A stretch of DNA of 18,933 nucleotides. Origin: Rhodobacteraceae bacterium UBA7436. Lineage in GTDB: Bacteria > Pseudomonadota > Alphaproteobacteria > Rhodobacterales > Rhodobacteraceae. This document shows positions 6,975-15,090 of the stretch, piece by piece. Position 1 is the first letter of the stretch, and every line of letters begins with the position of its first letter. Made by a program: the position numbers and the translations under genes. The notes under the pieces are model-generated. The model was not told the DNA's origin. It did not search any database and was given only the letters and a program-made list of their open reading frames with translations. The stretch lies in the NCBI GenBank assembly GCA_002478745.1, contig DLQI01000043.1, forward strand, positions 1 through 18,933, written 5' to 3'.

Positions 6975-7322
6975 TCAGACGACTGTAGGCGGTGCACGTG
7001 ACAGGTAAGAATGAGCATCAACGTTGCTATGGGCAGAAACGTAAGCCATTGTAATATATGGAGACAGCACAAGAATTACAGGTGAAACTGCCATACCCAT
7101 TGGTGCCGCATCTATTAAAGTAAGCGTGCAATCAGGACAGAAATGCGGGGCCTGCGTAGGGTACCCCTGCTCATCCATGTAAACCACAACTGACTGGGTC
7201 CCAACACATAGAACCATCTTGCCCGTCGCATCCGCAGCACCACGCGCTGCCGCCATGCTTTGCCCCGTAAGGACCAAAACAACTGCAAGGCATGTCGCAA
7301 TGAAATGTGCACGGATATTCAT
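6975..7322 (-). CDS. Small exported Cys-rich protein, DUF2946-like, partner of PCuAC
   Basis: A 115-residue protein with an N-terminal hydrophobic segment (about 8-25), a single C39, the motif H60-F-C62-P-D-C65, and a tail ending SRAPPTVV. The H-x-C-P-x-C motif and the R-A-P-P end are what I associate with DUF2946-type proteins found beside copper chaperones and copper-linked outer-membrane receptors; no enzyme function is known. Being first in an operon with PCuAC suggests a role in periplasmic copper handling. The segment 77-93 may be a second membrane span or a hydrophobic strand. No clear Shine-Dalgarno precedes the ATG, so the exact start is less certain. TTGACG at 7362-7367 could be a -35 element, but no good -10 pairs with it. 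Confidence 0.72.
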   Translation of the reverse strand: MNIRAHFIATCLAVVLVLTGQSMAAARGAADATGKMVLCVGTQSVVVYMDEQGYPTQAPHFCPDCTLTLIDAAPMGMAVSPVILVLSPYITMAYVSAHSNVDAHSYLSRAPPTVV

Positions 7323-7365
7323 AATCGTTGATCTACAACTTAAGCAAAATCAAAAAAACTGCGTC

Positions 7366-7400
7366 AAAACGAAACAACCCCGCCTGCAAAACAGACGGGG
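7366..7400 (-). terminator. Intrinsic terminator of rpmB
   Basis: Minus-strand RNA forms CCCCGTCTG (7400-7392), loop TTTTG, CAGGCGGGG (7386-7378): a 9-bp stem with one G-U pair, followed by TTGTTTCGTTTT. It starts 24 bases after the rpmB stop codon. Confidence 0.75.
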
Positions 7401-7424
7401 TCAAATCGATCAATCTTCAAAAGC

Positions 7425-7715
7425 TTAAGCAGCTGCTGCTTGGGCTTTCGAGATTTCTTTTTTTACTTTCAAAGCGCTGTCAGACAACTCAGTGTCCTTT
7501 GCTTTCGCCATGAATGCGTCCAAACCACCACGGTGGTCTACGGTGCGCAAAGCAGCCGCAGAGATGCGGAACTTGATGCCACGACCAAGAACTTCGGACT
7601 GCAAAGTCACATCGTTCAAGTTCGGCAAGAACCGACGCTTAGTTTTGTTGTTCGCATGGCTGACATTGTTGCCAGACATGGGGCCTTTACCGGTCAATTC
7701 GCAACGACGCGACAT
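7425..7715 (-). CDS. rpmB: 50S ribosomal protein L28
   Basis: A 96-residue basic protein beginning MSRRCELTGKGPMSGNNVSHANNKTKRRFLPNL, the classic L28 start, followed by the conserved middle SEVLGRGIKFRISAAALRTVDHRGGLDAF. The C-terminal extension rich in Lys and Ala is common in alphaproteobacteria. AAAGGATG provides the ribosome site. It stands alone, with its own promoter candidate (7808-7836) and terminator (7366-7400). The usual partner rpmG (L33) is not adjacent. Confidence 0.97.
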   Translation of the reverse strand: MSRRCELTGKGPMSGNNVSHANNKTKRRFLPNLNDVTLQSEVLGRGIKFRISAAALRTVDHRGGLDAFMAKAKDTELSDSALKVKKEISKAQAAAA

Positions 7716-7807
7716 GGGATCATCCTTTTGCTCAGGTCGTGATCGAGGCGGTCCTCTAACACAACGCCGGATGCAGACTTAGGTCGCACCCATAAATTCG
7801 TTCGCTG

Positions 7808-7836
7808 GCAATAGGAGGAATCGCAGGGCTGGTCAA
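7808..7836 (-). promoter_or_regulatory. Candidate promoter of rpmB
   Basis: On the minus strand TTGACC (7831-7836) is followed after 17 bases by TATTGC (7808-7813). The -35 is good and the -10 weak. The predicted leader is about 85 bases. Confidence 0.38.
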
Positions 7837-8014
7837 CCCAAATAGCCAGTATCTCTCATTCCTTTTGCAGAAAACCCAACGATGACAACATCAATCTGCA
7901 ACGAACGGCGATTCCGCCCATCATTCACCACAATTTAACACAAAACCTAGTTCGCACACAAACGGCGTACCCACGTTCATCTTACCAAATAAACTCCGGG
8001 GGAGTGAGCAGAAC

Positions 8015-8028
8015 GGGGGCTGGCCCCC
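8015..8028 (-). terminator. GC-rich hairpin, terminator candidate for meaB
   Basis: GGGGGC-TG-GCCCCC lies 10 bases beyond the meaB stop codon. The stem is very stable (at least 5 G-C pairs with a 4-base loop) but the following minus-strand sequence GTTCTGC is a poor T-run; on the plus strand TTT follows. A second small hairpin, CTCC-GGG-GGAG, lies at 7994-8004. Confidence 0.5.
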
Positions 8029-8037
8029 TTTCACATT

Positions 8038-9018
8038 TTACGATTCGCGCAACACAGACACCATTTGCGCCGCTGCAACCGCGGGGGGGGTCTCGCCTCG
8101 CGCAACCTCCCCACCAAGACGCTTCATTTCTTGGGCCACATCACGACGATCCAATTGGGCCAACAACGCCATACGCACGTCTTCCTCAAACCAGTAGCGC
8201 GCCTGGGTTGATCGGGCTCCATCAAAGAACCCATTGGAACGGCGCCATCCGTCCAACTCAAGCATCGCGGCCCATGCGTCTTCAAATCCGTCTTCTTCCA
8301 AGGCCGAAACCGTCAATGCTTTGGGAAAGCCCTCAGGATCTTGAGGACGTTTGCGCATCAAACGCAGCGCTCCAGCATAATCCGCACGCGTGCGCATCGC
8401 GACAGGTTTTAGATCCCCGTCCGCTTTGTTGACCAAGATGATATCGGCCATCTCCATGATACCGCGTTTTACGCCTTGCAACTCATCCCCACCCGCAGGT
8501 GCCAATAACAACATGAACAGATCAGACATCTGGGCCACAACCGTTTCTGATTGCCCAACGCCCACAGTTTCAATCAACACCACATCAAAGCCTGCGCCTT
8601 CACACATGGCGACAGCCTCGCGCGTGCGCCGCGCGACCCCCCCCAAATGGGTTTGGCTGGGCGATGGACGGATAAATGCATTGGGCTCACGTGCCAGACG
8701 GTCCATGCGGGTCTTGTCCCCCAAAATAGACCCCCCAGAACGAGCCGATGAGGGATCAACCGCCAAAACCGCCACACGCAGACCTTGGCCCGTCAACATC
8801 ATGCCAAAGCTCTCAATGAACGTCGACTTCCCAACACCCGGTGTGCCCGAAAGACCTATGCGCAATGCTTGTCGGTCTCTGGGCATCGCCGCCAAAACTT
8901 GCGTTGCTTGGGCACGGTGATCCTCGCGTGAACTCTCCACCAGCGTAATACCACGCGCCAAGGCGCGGCGTTCGCCTGCGGCAATTCGTTTTGCCAGATC
9001 ATCTAGGTCCATGGTCAT
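8038..9018 (-). CDS. meaB: MeaB/ArgK-family GTPase (methylmalonyl-CoA mutase chaperone)
   Basis: A G3E-type GTPase that, with methylmalonyl-CoA mutase, protects and reloads the adenosylcobalamin cofactor. Counted from the ATG at 9018 (326 residues), Walker A is GTPGVGKST at about 58-66, followed by AVDPSSARSGGSILGDKTRM, the ETVGVGQSE block and the guanine-specificity motif NKAD, all diagnostic of MeaB. A TTG at 9060 would add 14 residues; an ATG at 9012 (MDLDDLAKRI) is equally plausible, and the ribosome site is weak in all cases. It is divergent from hrpB. The mutase is not in the window, and this separation is common in the group. Expected role: propionyl-CoA and ethylmalonyl-CoA metabolism. 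Confidence 0.93.
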   Translation of the reverse strand: MTMDLDDLAKRIAAGERRALARGITLVESSREDHRAQATQVLAAMPRDRQALRIGLSGTPGVGKSTFIESFGMMLTGQGLRVAVLAVDPSSARSGGSILGDKTRMDRLAREPNAFIRPSPSQTHLGGVARRTREAVAMCEGAGFDVVLIETVGVGQSETVVAQMSDLFMLLLAPAGGDELQGVKRGIMEMADIILVNKADGDLKPVAMRTRADYAGALRLMRKRPQDPEGFPKALTVSALEEDGFEDAWAAMLELDGWRRSNGFFDGARSTQARYWFEEDVRMALLAQLDRRDVAQEMKRLGGEVARGETPPAVAAAQMVSVLRES

Positions 9019-9085
9019 CTCACATGTAATTCCCCGCTTTTGTCCTGCAGGACAGACCAAATGTCTAGCCTCACAGCACTTCTGC

Positions 9086-9114
9086 TTGGCCTTATGCGCA
9101 GATTAACGGATAAG
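9086..9114 (+). promoter_or_regulatory. Weak promoter candidate of hrpB
   Basis: TTGGCC (9086-9091), 17 bases, GATAAG (9109-9114). If used, transcription would begin at or next to the hrpB ATG (9120), giving a leaderless mRNA. Each hexamer matches consensus in about four of six positions, so this is tentative. Confidence 0.22.
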
Positions 9115-9119
9115 ACAGC

Positions 9120-11543
9120 ATGACACTGACACTCCCCATTGATGCGGTTATGCCCGAAGTGATCGACGCCCTGCGCAGTCAGGGCCGTGTTGTGCTGCAG
9201 GCCCCTCCTGGGGCAGGCAAAACAACACGCGTGCCCCTTGCGATGCTGGATGCCAACCTAACCACTGGCCGCATACTTATGCTCGAACAACGTCGCCTCG
9301 CTGCGCGCGCCGCAGCTGAGCGTATGGCGCAGACAATTGGCGAACCTGTTGGGGAAACAGTGGGCTACCGTATTCGCGGCACCTCTAAGGTTAGCAAACA
9401 AACGCGAATTGAGGTTGTGACCGAAGGCATCCTGACACGCATGTTGCAGGATCAGCCTGACCTGCCCAATATCGGTGCCGTCATTTTTGATGAATTCCAC
9501 GAACGCAGCCTCAACGCCGATCTTGGCCTTGCTCTGTGCCTCGAAGTTGCCAGTGCGTTGCGCGATGATCTGTTGTTGGTTGCAATGTCGGCCACGCTAG
9601 ACGCGGCCCCGATTGCCAAAGTCATGGACGCCCCTATCGTAACCTCGCAAGGTCGCGCATACGACGTAACCCCCCATTGGCTCACCAAACCGATTGCCAA
9701 AACCACCCGTTTTGAACAAGCCGTTGCTGACACCACCCTTCACGCCCTTAGTGAGACCACGGGCAGCGTTCTTGTGTTCCTACCCGGTGAGGGCGAAATT
9801 CGCCGCGTTCACAGCCTGCTTGAAGGCCAAGTCAAAGGTGATTGCACCCTCGCCCCACTCTTTGGCGCTATGGATTTTGCCGCTCAGCGTGAGGCAATCT
9901 CCCCTGCCAAACATGGGCGCAAAATTGTGTTGGCGACAGCCATCGCGGAAACCTCCCTGACAATCCCAGATATCAAGGTTGTGGTGGACGGCGGCAAATC
10001 CCGCCGTGCCCGATTTGATCCTGCCAGTGGCATGTCCCGACTGGTCACCGAACGTGTCACACGGGCCGAAGCCACCCAACGCGCAGGACGCGCTGGTCGT
10101 GTGCAAGCAGGTGATTGCTACAAGGTATGGACCCGCGGTGAAGATGGCGCATTAGCCGCCTACCCGCCCGCAGAAATTGATGCTGGTGACCTAACAGGGT
10201 TTGCACTTGAGCTGGCAGTTTGGGGCTCAGGCCCAGAGGCCCTGCAATTTGTCACCCCACCCCACGCCGGCCGCTTGGCAGAGGCACAGGCAGTCTTGAA
10301 AATGCTCGGTGCTTTGGACTTTGAGGGGCGGATCACGCCCCATGGCCGCGCTTTGGCCAGCTATCCTTTGCATCCCCGCCTTGCCCATATGATTGAAACC
10401 GCTGGAAAAGACGCCGCCCAAGTCGCGGCTCTTTTGGCAGAACGCGATCCCTTGCGCGGTGTATCGGTTGATCTGAACCTACGTATCCAAGCCATGCGTG
10501 ACCCAAACCGTTTTGGCGGCGCGGTCAATCGTGGTGGCCTTGAACGTATCAAGGTCGAAACCAAACGACTGGCCAAACGCGCCCCCGCTTATAAACGCGC
10601 CTTCTCATTGGGTGAACATGCCGCCCTCGCCTACCCAGATCGTATCGGGTTGCGCCGTGCAGGTGAGGCACCGCGTTTTGTCCTGTCAGGGGGCAAAGGT
10701 GCGATTATGCCGCCTGAGGATGCGATTGGTGGCAACCGTCTGATTGTAGCCACAGATCTGGACGGTGATCCACGCGAGGCCCGTATCAGACAAGCCGTCC
10801 CACTGGCAGACAGCGAGTTGCGCAACCTATTTGAAGACCAGATTGAATGGCGCAATGTCTGCCTATGGTCGCGCCGCGAGGGTCGCGTTTTGACCCGCCG
10901 ACAGGAATGTTTTGGCGCGCTTGTTCTAGAAGATCACACATGGTCAGACGCCCCCGACGATGAAATCGCGGTCGCGATGATGGAAGGCATACGACAGCTT
11001 GGCCTAAAGCCATCAAAGTCAGCCAAACGCTTCATTGCCCGCTGCAAATTAATGGACGATTCCAGTTTTCCTTCGGTTGATGAAACGCATCTGCTTGAGA
11101 CCTTAGAAGACTGGTTACTGCCCCACATCAGTGGCGTCCGCAGTACCTCCGATTGGAAGGCGTTCGACATAATCCAAGCATTGCAAGCCCGCCTTGATTG
11201 GGACCAAACCCAAGCATTGAATCGCGTAGTACCGGGGAAATTTGAAACACCATTGGGGCGCACAATTCCAATCGATTATTCCGGCACGCAGCCCCAAATC
11301 GCAATACGGCTGCAGGAGTTGTTTGGGGTGACCGAACATCCCATGATCGGCAAAGAGCCACTGCAAATTACATTGCTGTCCCCTGCGCAAAAGCCGGTTC
11401 AGATCACTGCAGATTTGCCGCGTTTTTGGGAAACCAGTTACGCGGATGTGCGCAAAGACATGCGTGGATCATACCCGCGCCATCCATGGCCCGAAGACCC
11501 CACAAAAGAAGATCCAACGCTGCGGGCCAAACGGCGCAAGTAA
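9120..11543 (+). CDS. hrpB: ATP-dependent helicase HrpB
   Basis: An 807-residue DEAH-family helicase, near the usual HrpB length. Motifs: Walker A APPGAGKT (28-35), DEFH in VIFDEFHERS (124-127), AMSATL (155-160), motif V LATAIAETSLTIP (271-283) and motif VI QRAGRAGR (320-327), then the helicase-associated (HA2) region and the HrpB-specific C-terminal domain (about 640-800) ending with a basic tail. The DEFH variant is characteristic of HrpB rather than HrpA. Its cellular role is poorly defined; RNA or ribonucleoprotein remodelling is assumed from the family. The ATG has no strong Shine-Dalgarno. It is divergent from meaB and converges on gnd with 4 bases between the stop codons. Confidence 0.96.
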   Translation: MTLTLPIDAVMPEVIDALRSQGRVVLQAPPGAGKTTRVPLAMLDANLTTGRILMLEQRRLAARAAAERMAQTIGEPVGETVGYRIRGTSKVSKQTRIEVVTEGILTRMLQDQPDLPNIGAVIFDEFHERSLNADLGLALCLEVASALRDDLLLVAMSATLDAAPIAKVMDAPIVTSQGRAYDVTPHWLTKPIAKTTRFEQAVADTTLHALSETTGSVLVFLPGEGEIRRVHSLLEGQVKGDCTLAPLFGAMDFAAQREAISPAKHGRKIVLATAIAETSLTIPDIKVVVDGGKSRRARFDPASGMSRLVTERVTRAEATQRAGRAGRVQAGDCYKVWTRGEDGALAAYPPAEIDAGDLTGFALELAVWGSGPEALQFVTPPHAGRLAEAQAVLKMLGALDFEGRITPHGRALASYPLHPRLAHMIETAGKDAAQVAALLAERDPLRGVSVDLNLRIQAMRDPNRFGGAVNRGGLERIKVETKRLAKRAPAYKRAFSLGEHAALAYPDRIGLRRAGEAPRFVLSGGKGAIMPPEDAIGGNRLIVATDLDGDPREARIRQAVPLADSELRNLFEDQIEWRNVCLWSRREGRVLTRRQECFGALVLEDHTWSDAPDDEIAVAMMEGIRQLGLKPSKSAKRFIARCKLMDDSSFPSVDETHLLETLEDWLLPHISGVRSTSDWKAFDIIQALQARLDWDQTQALNRVVPGKFETPLGRTIPIDYSGTQPQIAIRLQELFGVTEHPMIGKEPLQITLLSPAQKPVQITADLPRFWETSYADVRKDMRGSYPRHPWPEDPTKEDPTLRAKRRK

Positions 11544-11547
11544 TAGC

Positions 11548-12966
11548 TTAGACAGCATTCCAATCGCCGTGATGCTTGCCTTCGCCATCCATGCGTTCAA
11601 ACCCATGCGCCCCAAAGAAGTCGCGCTGTGCTTGGATCATGTTCGCTGTGCCACGGCCCAGTGCCATCGTATCGTGCCACGCAAGGGCCGCGGACAATGC
11701 GGGAACCGGTTGGCCCGTCAGTGCCGCAACCGCAACAACGCGGCGTAGACCTGAGATGGACACAGCAAGCAGTTCGCTGATGGCTGGCGCAAGGATCAAG
11801 TGATCAAACGGTAGCTCTGCGCGGAAGGCCGCAGCAATCTCATCCAACAAAGATGAGCGAATAATACAGCCCGCGCGCCAAATTTCAGCAATCCGCGCCA
11901 TATCTAGCGCCCAATCAAATTCTTCAGATGCGGACGACAAGATGCGGAAACCCTGCGCGTGACCCAAAATGCGGGCCGCCATCATCGCGTTTTCCATGTC
12001 TTTTTCGGTTGGTAATTCAGCAGGTATCGCGCCTTTTTCCAACAACGGATCGGCTGCAACACGCATATCTTTTTCCGAAGACCATCCACGCGCGCCAACA
12101 GAAGCTTCTATCGTGCTGGCCGATTGACCCAGTTTCAGCGCCTCAACCAATGTCCAACGGCCCGTGCCTTTTTGACCCGCTTTATCAAGGATCACATCAA
12201 CCATTGGCTGACCAGTCTTGCTGTCAACAGATTGCAAAGCTGCGCCTGAAATCTCAATCAGATATGAGCTAAGTGGACCTGTCGCCCAGCGTTCAAACAT
12301 TTGACCAATTTCTGCTGGCTCTTGGCCACCTTGATCGCGCAACAAACCATAGATTTCAGAAATCATCTGCATGTCAGCGTATTCGATGCCGTTGTGCACG
12401 GTTTTTACGAAGTGCCCAGCACCGTCAGGACCTAGGTGATCCACGCATGGCTCACCCTCAAACTTGGCCGCAATAGCTTCGGCCATCGGCTTCAGCTGTG
12501 TCCATGAATGCGCGGTGCCGCCAACCATCATGGATGGACCATGACGTGCACCGTCTTCACCACCAGAAACGCCCATTCCGACAAAATGCAGGCCAGTGCC
12601 ATCCAGTTCAGCAGAACGGCGGCGTGTTTCGTTGAAATCAGCATTGCCACCGTCGATGATGGTGTCACCCTCGCTCAGCAGCGGTTTGATTGTCTCGATC
12701 ATTGCATCCATCGGTTTACCCGATGGAATCATGAATAAAATTGTACGGGGTGCTTTGATCGCTTGAACAAAGTCAGCCAGATCAGCGTGACCTGACACCT
12801 TGTCCGCAAACTCAGGCGCTTCTTTTAGGAAATCATCAATCCAGCCAGCTTCACGATTGGTGACAGCTACAGAAAACCCTTTGTCCGCAAAGTTCAGTGC
12901 CAGCGCACTGCCCATGGTGCCAAGTCCGTAAACGCCGATGTCTGCTACTGCATTTTCGTGTACCAT
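11548..12966 (-). CDS. gnd: 6-phosphogluconate dehydrogenase, NADP-dependent, decarboxylating
   Basis: A 472-residue enzyme of the oxidative pentose phosphate pathway, converting 6-phosphogluconate to ribulose 5-phosphate, CO2 and NADPH. The Rossmann motif is GVYGLGTMG (11-19); the substrate site includes GVSGGEDGARHGPSMM (132-147) and GAGHFVKTVHNGIEY (182-196) with the catalytic K188 and E195. The all-helical C-terminal domain and the C-terminal segment QRDFFGAHGFER are present. Length matches the long dimeric class. AAGGA lies 7 bases before the ATG. A 10-base palindrome GGTTGCAACC lies about 70 bases upstream. Not obviously in an operon: it converges on hrpB and is separated by about 100 bases from the membrane hydroxylase gene. 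Confidence 0.97.
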   Translation of the reverse strand: MVHENAVADIGVYGLGTMGSALALNFADKGFSVAVTNREAGWIDDFLKEAPEFADKVSGHADLADFVQAIKAPRTILFMIPSGKPMDAMIETIKPLLSEGDTIIDGGNADFNETRRRSAELDGTGLHFVGMGVSGGEDGARHGPSMMVGGTAHSWTQLKPMAEAIAAKFEGEPCVDHLGPDGAGHFVKTVHNGIEYADMQMISEIYGLLRDQGGQEPAEIGQMFERWATGPLSSYLIEISGAALQSVDSKTGQPMVDVILDKAGQKGTGRWTLVEALKLGQSASTIEASVGARGWSSEKDMRVAADPLLEKGAIPAELPTEKDMENAMMAARILGHAQGFRILSSASEEFDWALDMARIAEIWRAGCIIRSSLLDEIAAAFRAELPFDHLILAPAISELLAVSISGLRRVVAVAALTGQPVPALSAALAWHDTMALGRGTANMIQAQRDFFGAHGFERMDGEGKHHGDWNAV

Positions 12967-13035
12967 GTGCCGTCCTTATTGATGTGTTGGTGCCAAATGG
13001 CATTTTGAAACTGTCTGCGCAAGTGACGGGCAATC

Positions 13036-13045
13036 GGTTGCAACC
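13036..13045. promoter_or_regulatory. Palindrome upstream of gnd, possible operator
   Basis: GGTTGCAACC is a perfect 10-base palindrome about 70 bases upstream of the gnd start and 20 bases past the end of the hydroxylase gene. It could be a binding site for a gnd regulator, but one copy of a 10-base palindrome is weak evidence. Confidence 0.25.
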
Positions 13046-13065
13046 CACAGATGTTAAAAATGCAC

Positions 13066-14088
13066 TTAGCTTTTAGATCTCATTTGGCGGCGATCTTTCA
13101 TAGCGTCATGCGCTTCTGGCGTACCGTTGTGGAATGTCCCGAACCACTTGTCCCATGGCATTTCGAGATTGCCGTAATTCACCTCAAAATACCGATGGTG
13201 CATCTGGTGATGAAATGTGCCCAGCGCAAGGGTTTTGCGATCCTTGACCAACAGCGCTTCATACCCCGTGTGAGAGGTTGCAGCCGTCAAAGACTGATGC
13301 TGCATATGAAACAGGATATGTAAGGGATGCGCCGGAATGATGAAGTGGACCAAGATCGAACTGAAGAATGCGATGTGCTCAATCGGATGCATCGATAGAC
13401 CAGACCATGGGCCAACATTCACGTTCTTATGATGCAGCGCATGGGCCAGCCGGTACAACGGCCCCCAATGAAGGGCGCGATGTATCCAATAAAAATGCAG
13501 CGAGATAATAACAGGCGTCAGCAAGAACAGCGCACAGAACCAAATTGGATTTTGCGCCCAAGACAGGTGAGGTGCATAGCCATTGGCCATCGCGTAAAAC
13601 ATTAGAACCTCATAAGCAGTCCAAAACCCAACACCGCTGGTCAACGTCCAAAACATATTGTCTTTGACTTGACCGCCAAAATTGAACTGCTTGCCTTTGA
13701 TCGCCAAATCGCGCGGATCAAACTTCAGGCGATTGCCCTGACCTTTGCGCATGAAGAAAAACCAATGCAAGCTTCCCGCGACAAGGAACATCAGAACCAG
13801 ATTGCGCACCCAAATCTGGGCAACCCAACCAATAGACAGCGTTTTCATCTGTTCCATCGCTGGCTGTGTGAAGGTCCAGACCAGCAGACAGATCGCCAGA
13901 ACAATAAGGTTTTCCGCGATGCGCAGCCAACGTGCTTCTAGCCACTGCCACATCTCAACCGGCCTTGGTGGCCAACTGAAGAAAGGCGAGACTTTGATCG
14001 GCACATTCGGAACATGGTCCCAACCGGGCAAGGATGGGCGATTTTCAGGTGCGGTCATAAAATAGATCGAGTCCTTCGGCTGTTTCAC
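13066..14088 (-). CDS. Membrane fatty acid hydroxylase / sterol desaturase family protein
   Basis: An integral membrane di-iron enzyme of the fatty acid hydroxylase superfamily. Numbered on the longer 341-residue reading, the histidine boxes are H199-x4-H204-x3-H208, H217-x2-HH221, H235/H239 and HHQMHH (294-299), with membrane segments near 58-75, 95-113, 150-168 and 183-200. The start is taken as GTG at 14088, six bases after GGGAG; TTG at 14091 and ATG at 14058 (MTAPENRPSLPGW) are alternatives. The substrate cannot be read from sequence; homologues act on sterols, carotenoids, hopanoids or ceramides. It begins 15 bases after argF on the same strand, too close for its own promoter, so it is probably co-transcribed with argD-argF. 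Confidence 0.87.
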   Translation of the reverse strand: MKQPKDSIYFMTAPENRPSLPGWDHVPNVPIKVSPFFSWPPRPVEMWQWLEARWLRIAENLIVLAICLLVWTFTQPAMEQMKTLSIGWVAQIWVRNLVLMFLVAGSLHWFFFMRKGQGNRLKFDPRDLAIKGKQFNFGGQVKDNMFWTLTSGVGFWTAYEVLMFYAMANGYAPHLSWAQNPIWFCALFLLTPVIISLHFYWIHRALHWGPLYRLAHALHHKNVNVGPWSGLSMHPIEHIAFFSSILVHFIIPAHPLHILFHMQHQSLTAATSHTGYEALLVKDRKTLALGTFHHQMHHRYFEVNYGNLEMPWDKWFGTFHNGTPEAHDAMKDRRQMRSKS

Positions 14089-14103
14089 CAAAGTCTCCCG
14101 ATT

Positions 14104-15030
14104 TTAGCGCCCTAAGCAATAGCGCATAATCGCTTTTTGAGCATGGAGCCGGTTTTCAGCTTCGTCAAAAATAACCGAATTAGGACCATCCATAACTTCG
14201 CTGGTCACTTCTTCTTCGCGGTGCGCAGGCAAACAGTGCATGAACAATGCGTCGTCATTTGCTTTGCTCATCAGCTCTTGGTTCACTTGATAGGGGCGCA
14301 ATTGGTTGTGGCGACGCTCCTTGGTGGATTGGCTATCGTGCATGGAAACCCATGTGTCTGCGACAACCAAATCAGCACCAGCAACAGCTTTATCCGCGTC
14401 GCGTTCAATTTGGATCGTACAGCCCGCCCTGCGCGCCAAACCAACAAATTCATCTTCTGGGTCCAATTGGGCAGGCCCTGCGAATGTTAGGTCAAACTGG
14501 AACTGCGCCGCAGCATGTAGGAATGAGGCACAGACGTTGTTGCCATCACCACACCAGACAACCTTTTTGCCTTTGATCGGGCCACGATGTTCCTCATAGG
14601 TCATGACATCCGCCATAATCTGGCAAGGGTGTGTGCGATCGGTCAATCCATTGATCACAGGTACATCCGCGTATTCCCCCATCTCTAGCAGAACTGACTC
14701 GTCAAACGTGCGGATCATAATCAGGTCCACGTAGCGTGACAAAACACGTGCTGTGTCTGCGATTGTTTCACCGTGTCCCAATTGCATGTCAGAACCGGAC
14801 AAAACCATCGTTTCGCCGCCCATCTGGCGCACACCGACATCGAATGAAACCCGCGTACGGGTGGATGGTTTTTCAAAGATTAGCGCAACCATATGCCCAT
14901 CCAAGGGCTTTTCGGCATCTAGCGTGGCACGTGGCAATCCCTTGCGCGCGGACTTCATTGCCAGTGCGTCATCAAGGATGGTCCGCAGCGCGGCTGGGTC
15001 TGTTTTATGGATATCTAAAAAGTGGTTCAT
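14104..15030 (-). CDS. argF: Ornithine carbamoyltransferase (anabolic)
   Basis: A 308-residue enzyme that makes citrulline from ornithine and carbamoyl phosphate. The carbamoyl-phosphate motif STRTR is at 56-60, HPCQIMAD at 134-141, and the ornithine-binding FMHCLPAHR at 263-271; D226 in VVADTWVSM fits the ornithine loop. Length is typical for the anabolic enzyme. The ATG at 15030 has only a weak upstream GAG. It lies 60 bases downstream of argD and 15 bases upstream of the membrane hydroxylase gene on the same strand, forming a likely operon. An alternative assignment to the catabolic ArcB enzyme is less likely given argD next door. Confidence 0.96.
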   Translation of the reverse strand: MNHFLDIHKTDPAALRTILDDALAMKSARKGLPRATLDAEKPLDGHMVALIFEKPSTRTRVSFDVGVRQMGGETMVLSGSDMQLGHGETIADTARVLSRYVDLIMIRTFDESVLLEMGEYADVPVINGLTDRTHPCQIMADVMTYEEHRGPIKGKKVVWCGDGNNVCASFLHAAAQFQFDLTFAGPAQLDPEDEFVGLARRAGCTIQIERDADKAVAGADLVVADTWVSMHDSQSTKERRHNQLRPYQVNQELMSKANDDALFMHCLPAHREEEVTSEVMDGPNSVIFDEAENRLHAQKAIMRYCLGR

Positions 15031-15090
15031 TATATTACTCTATATTGGTCGACCTTGGGGACGCATTGCCTCAAGCCGTATGAAATTAGA

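Larger units (their letters stand above)
7716..8037. other. 322-base gap upstream of rpmB and downstream of meaB
   Basis: No coding sequence is supported. The part near rpmB carries its leader and a promoter candidate (7808-7836, minus). The part near meaB carries two GC-rich hairpins (7994-8004 and 8015-8028). The middle, about 7840-7990, is AT-rich and I see nothing recognisable in it. Confidence 0.6.

Noticed and set aside
8015..8028. Reading the GGGGGC-TG-GCCCCC hairpin as a plus-strand terminator
   Set aside because: No plus-strand gene precedes it; its position 10 bases after the meaB stop fits a minus-strand 3' end better despite the weak T-run.
8390..8920. 176-codon open frame on the plus strand opposite meaB
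   Set aside because: It is entirely antisense to a strongly conserved GTPase, has no ribosome site and a low-complexity, non-family protein sequence.
15031..15090. Possible terminator between argD and argF
   Set aside because: Only an imperfect CTTGAGG/CCCCAAG pairing with a mismatch and no T-run is present, so an intrinsic terminator splitting the operon is not supported.
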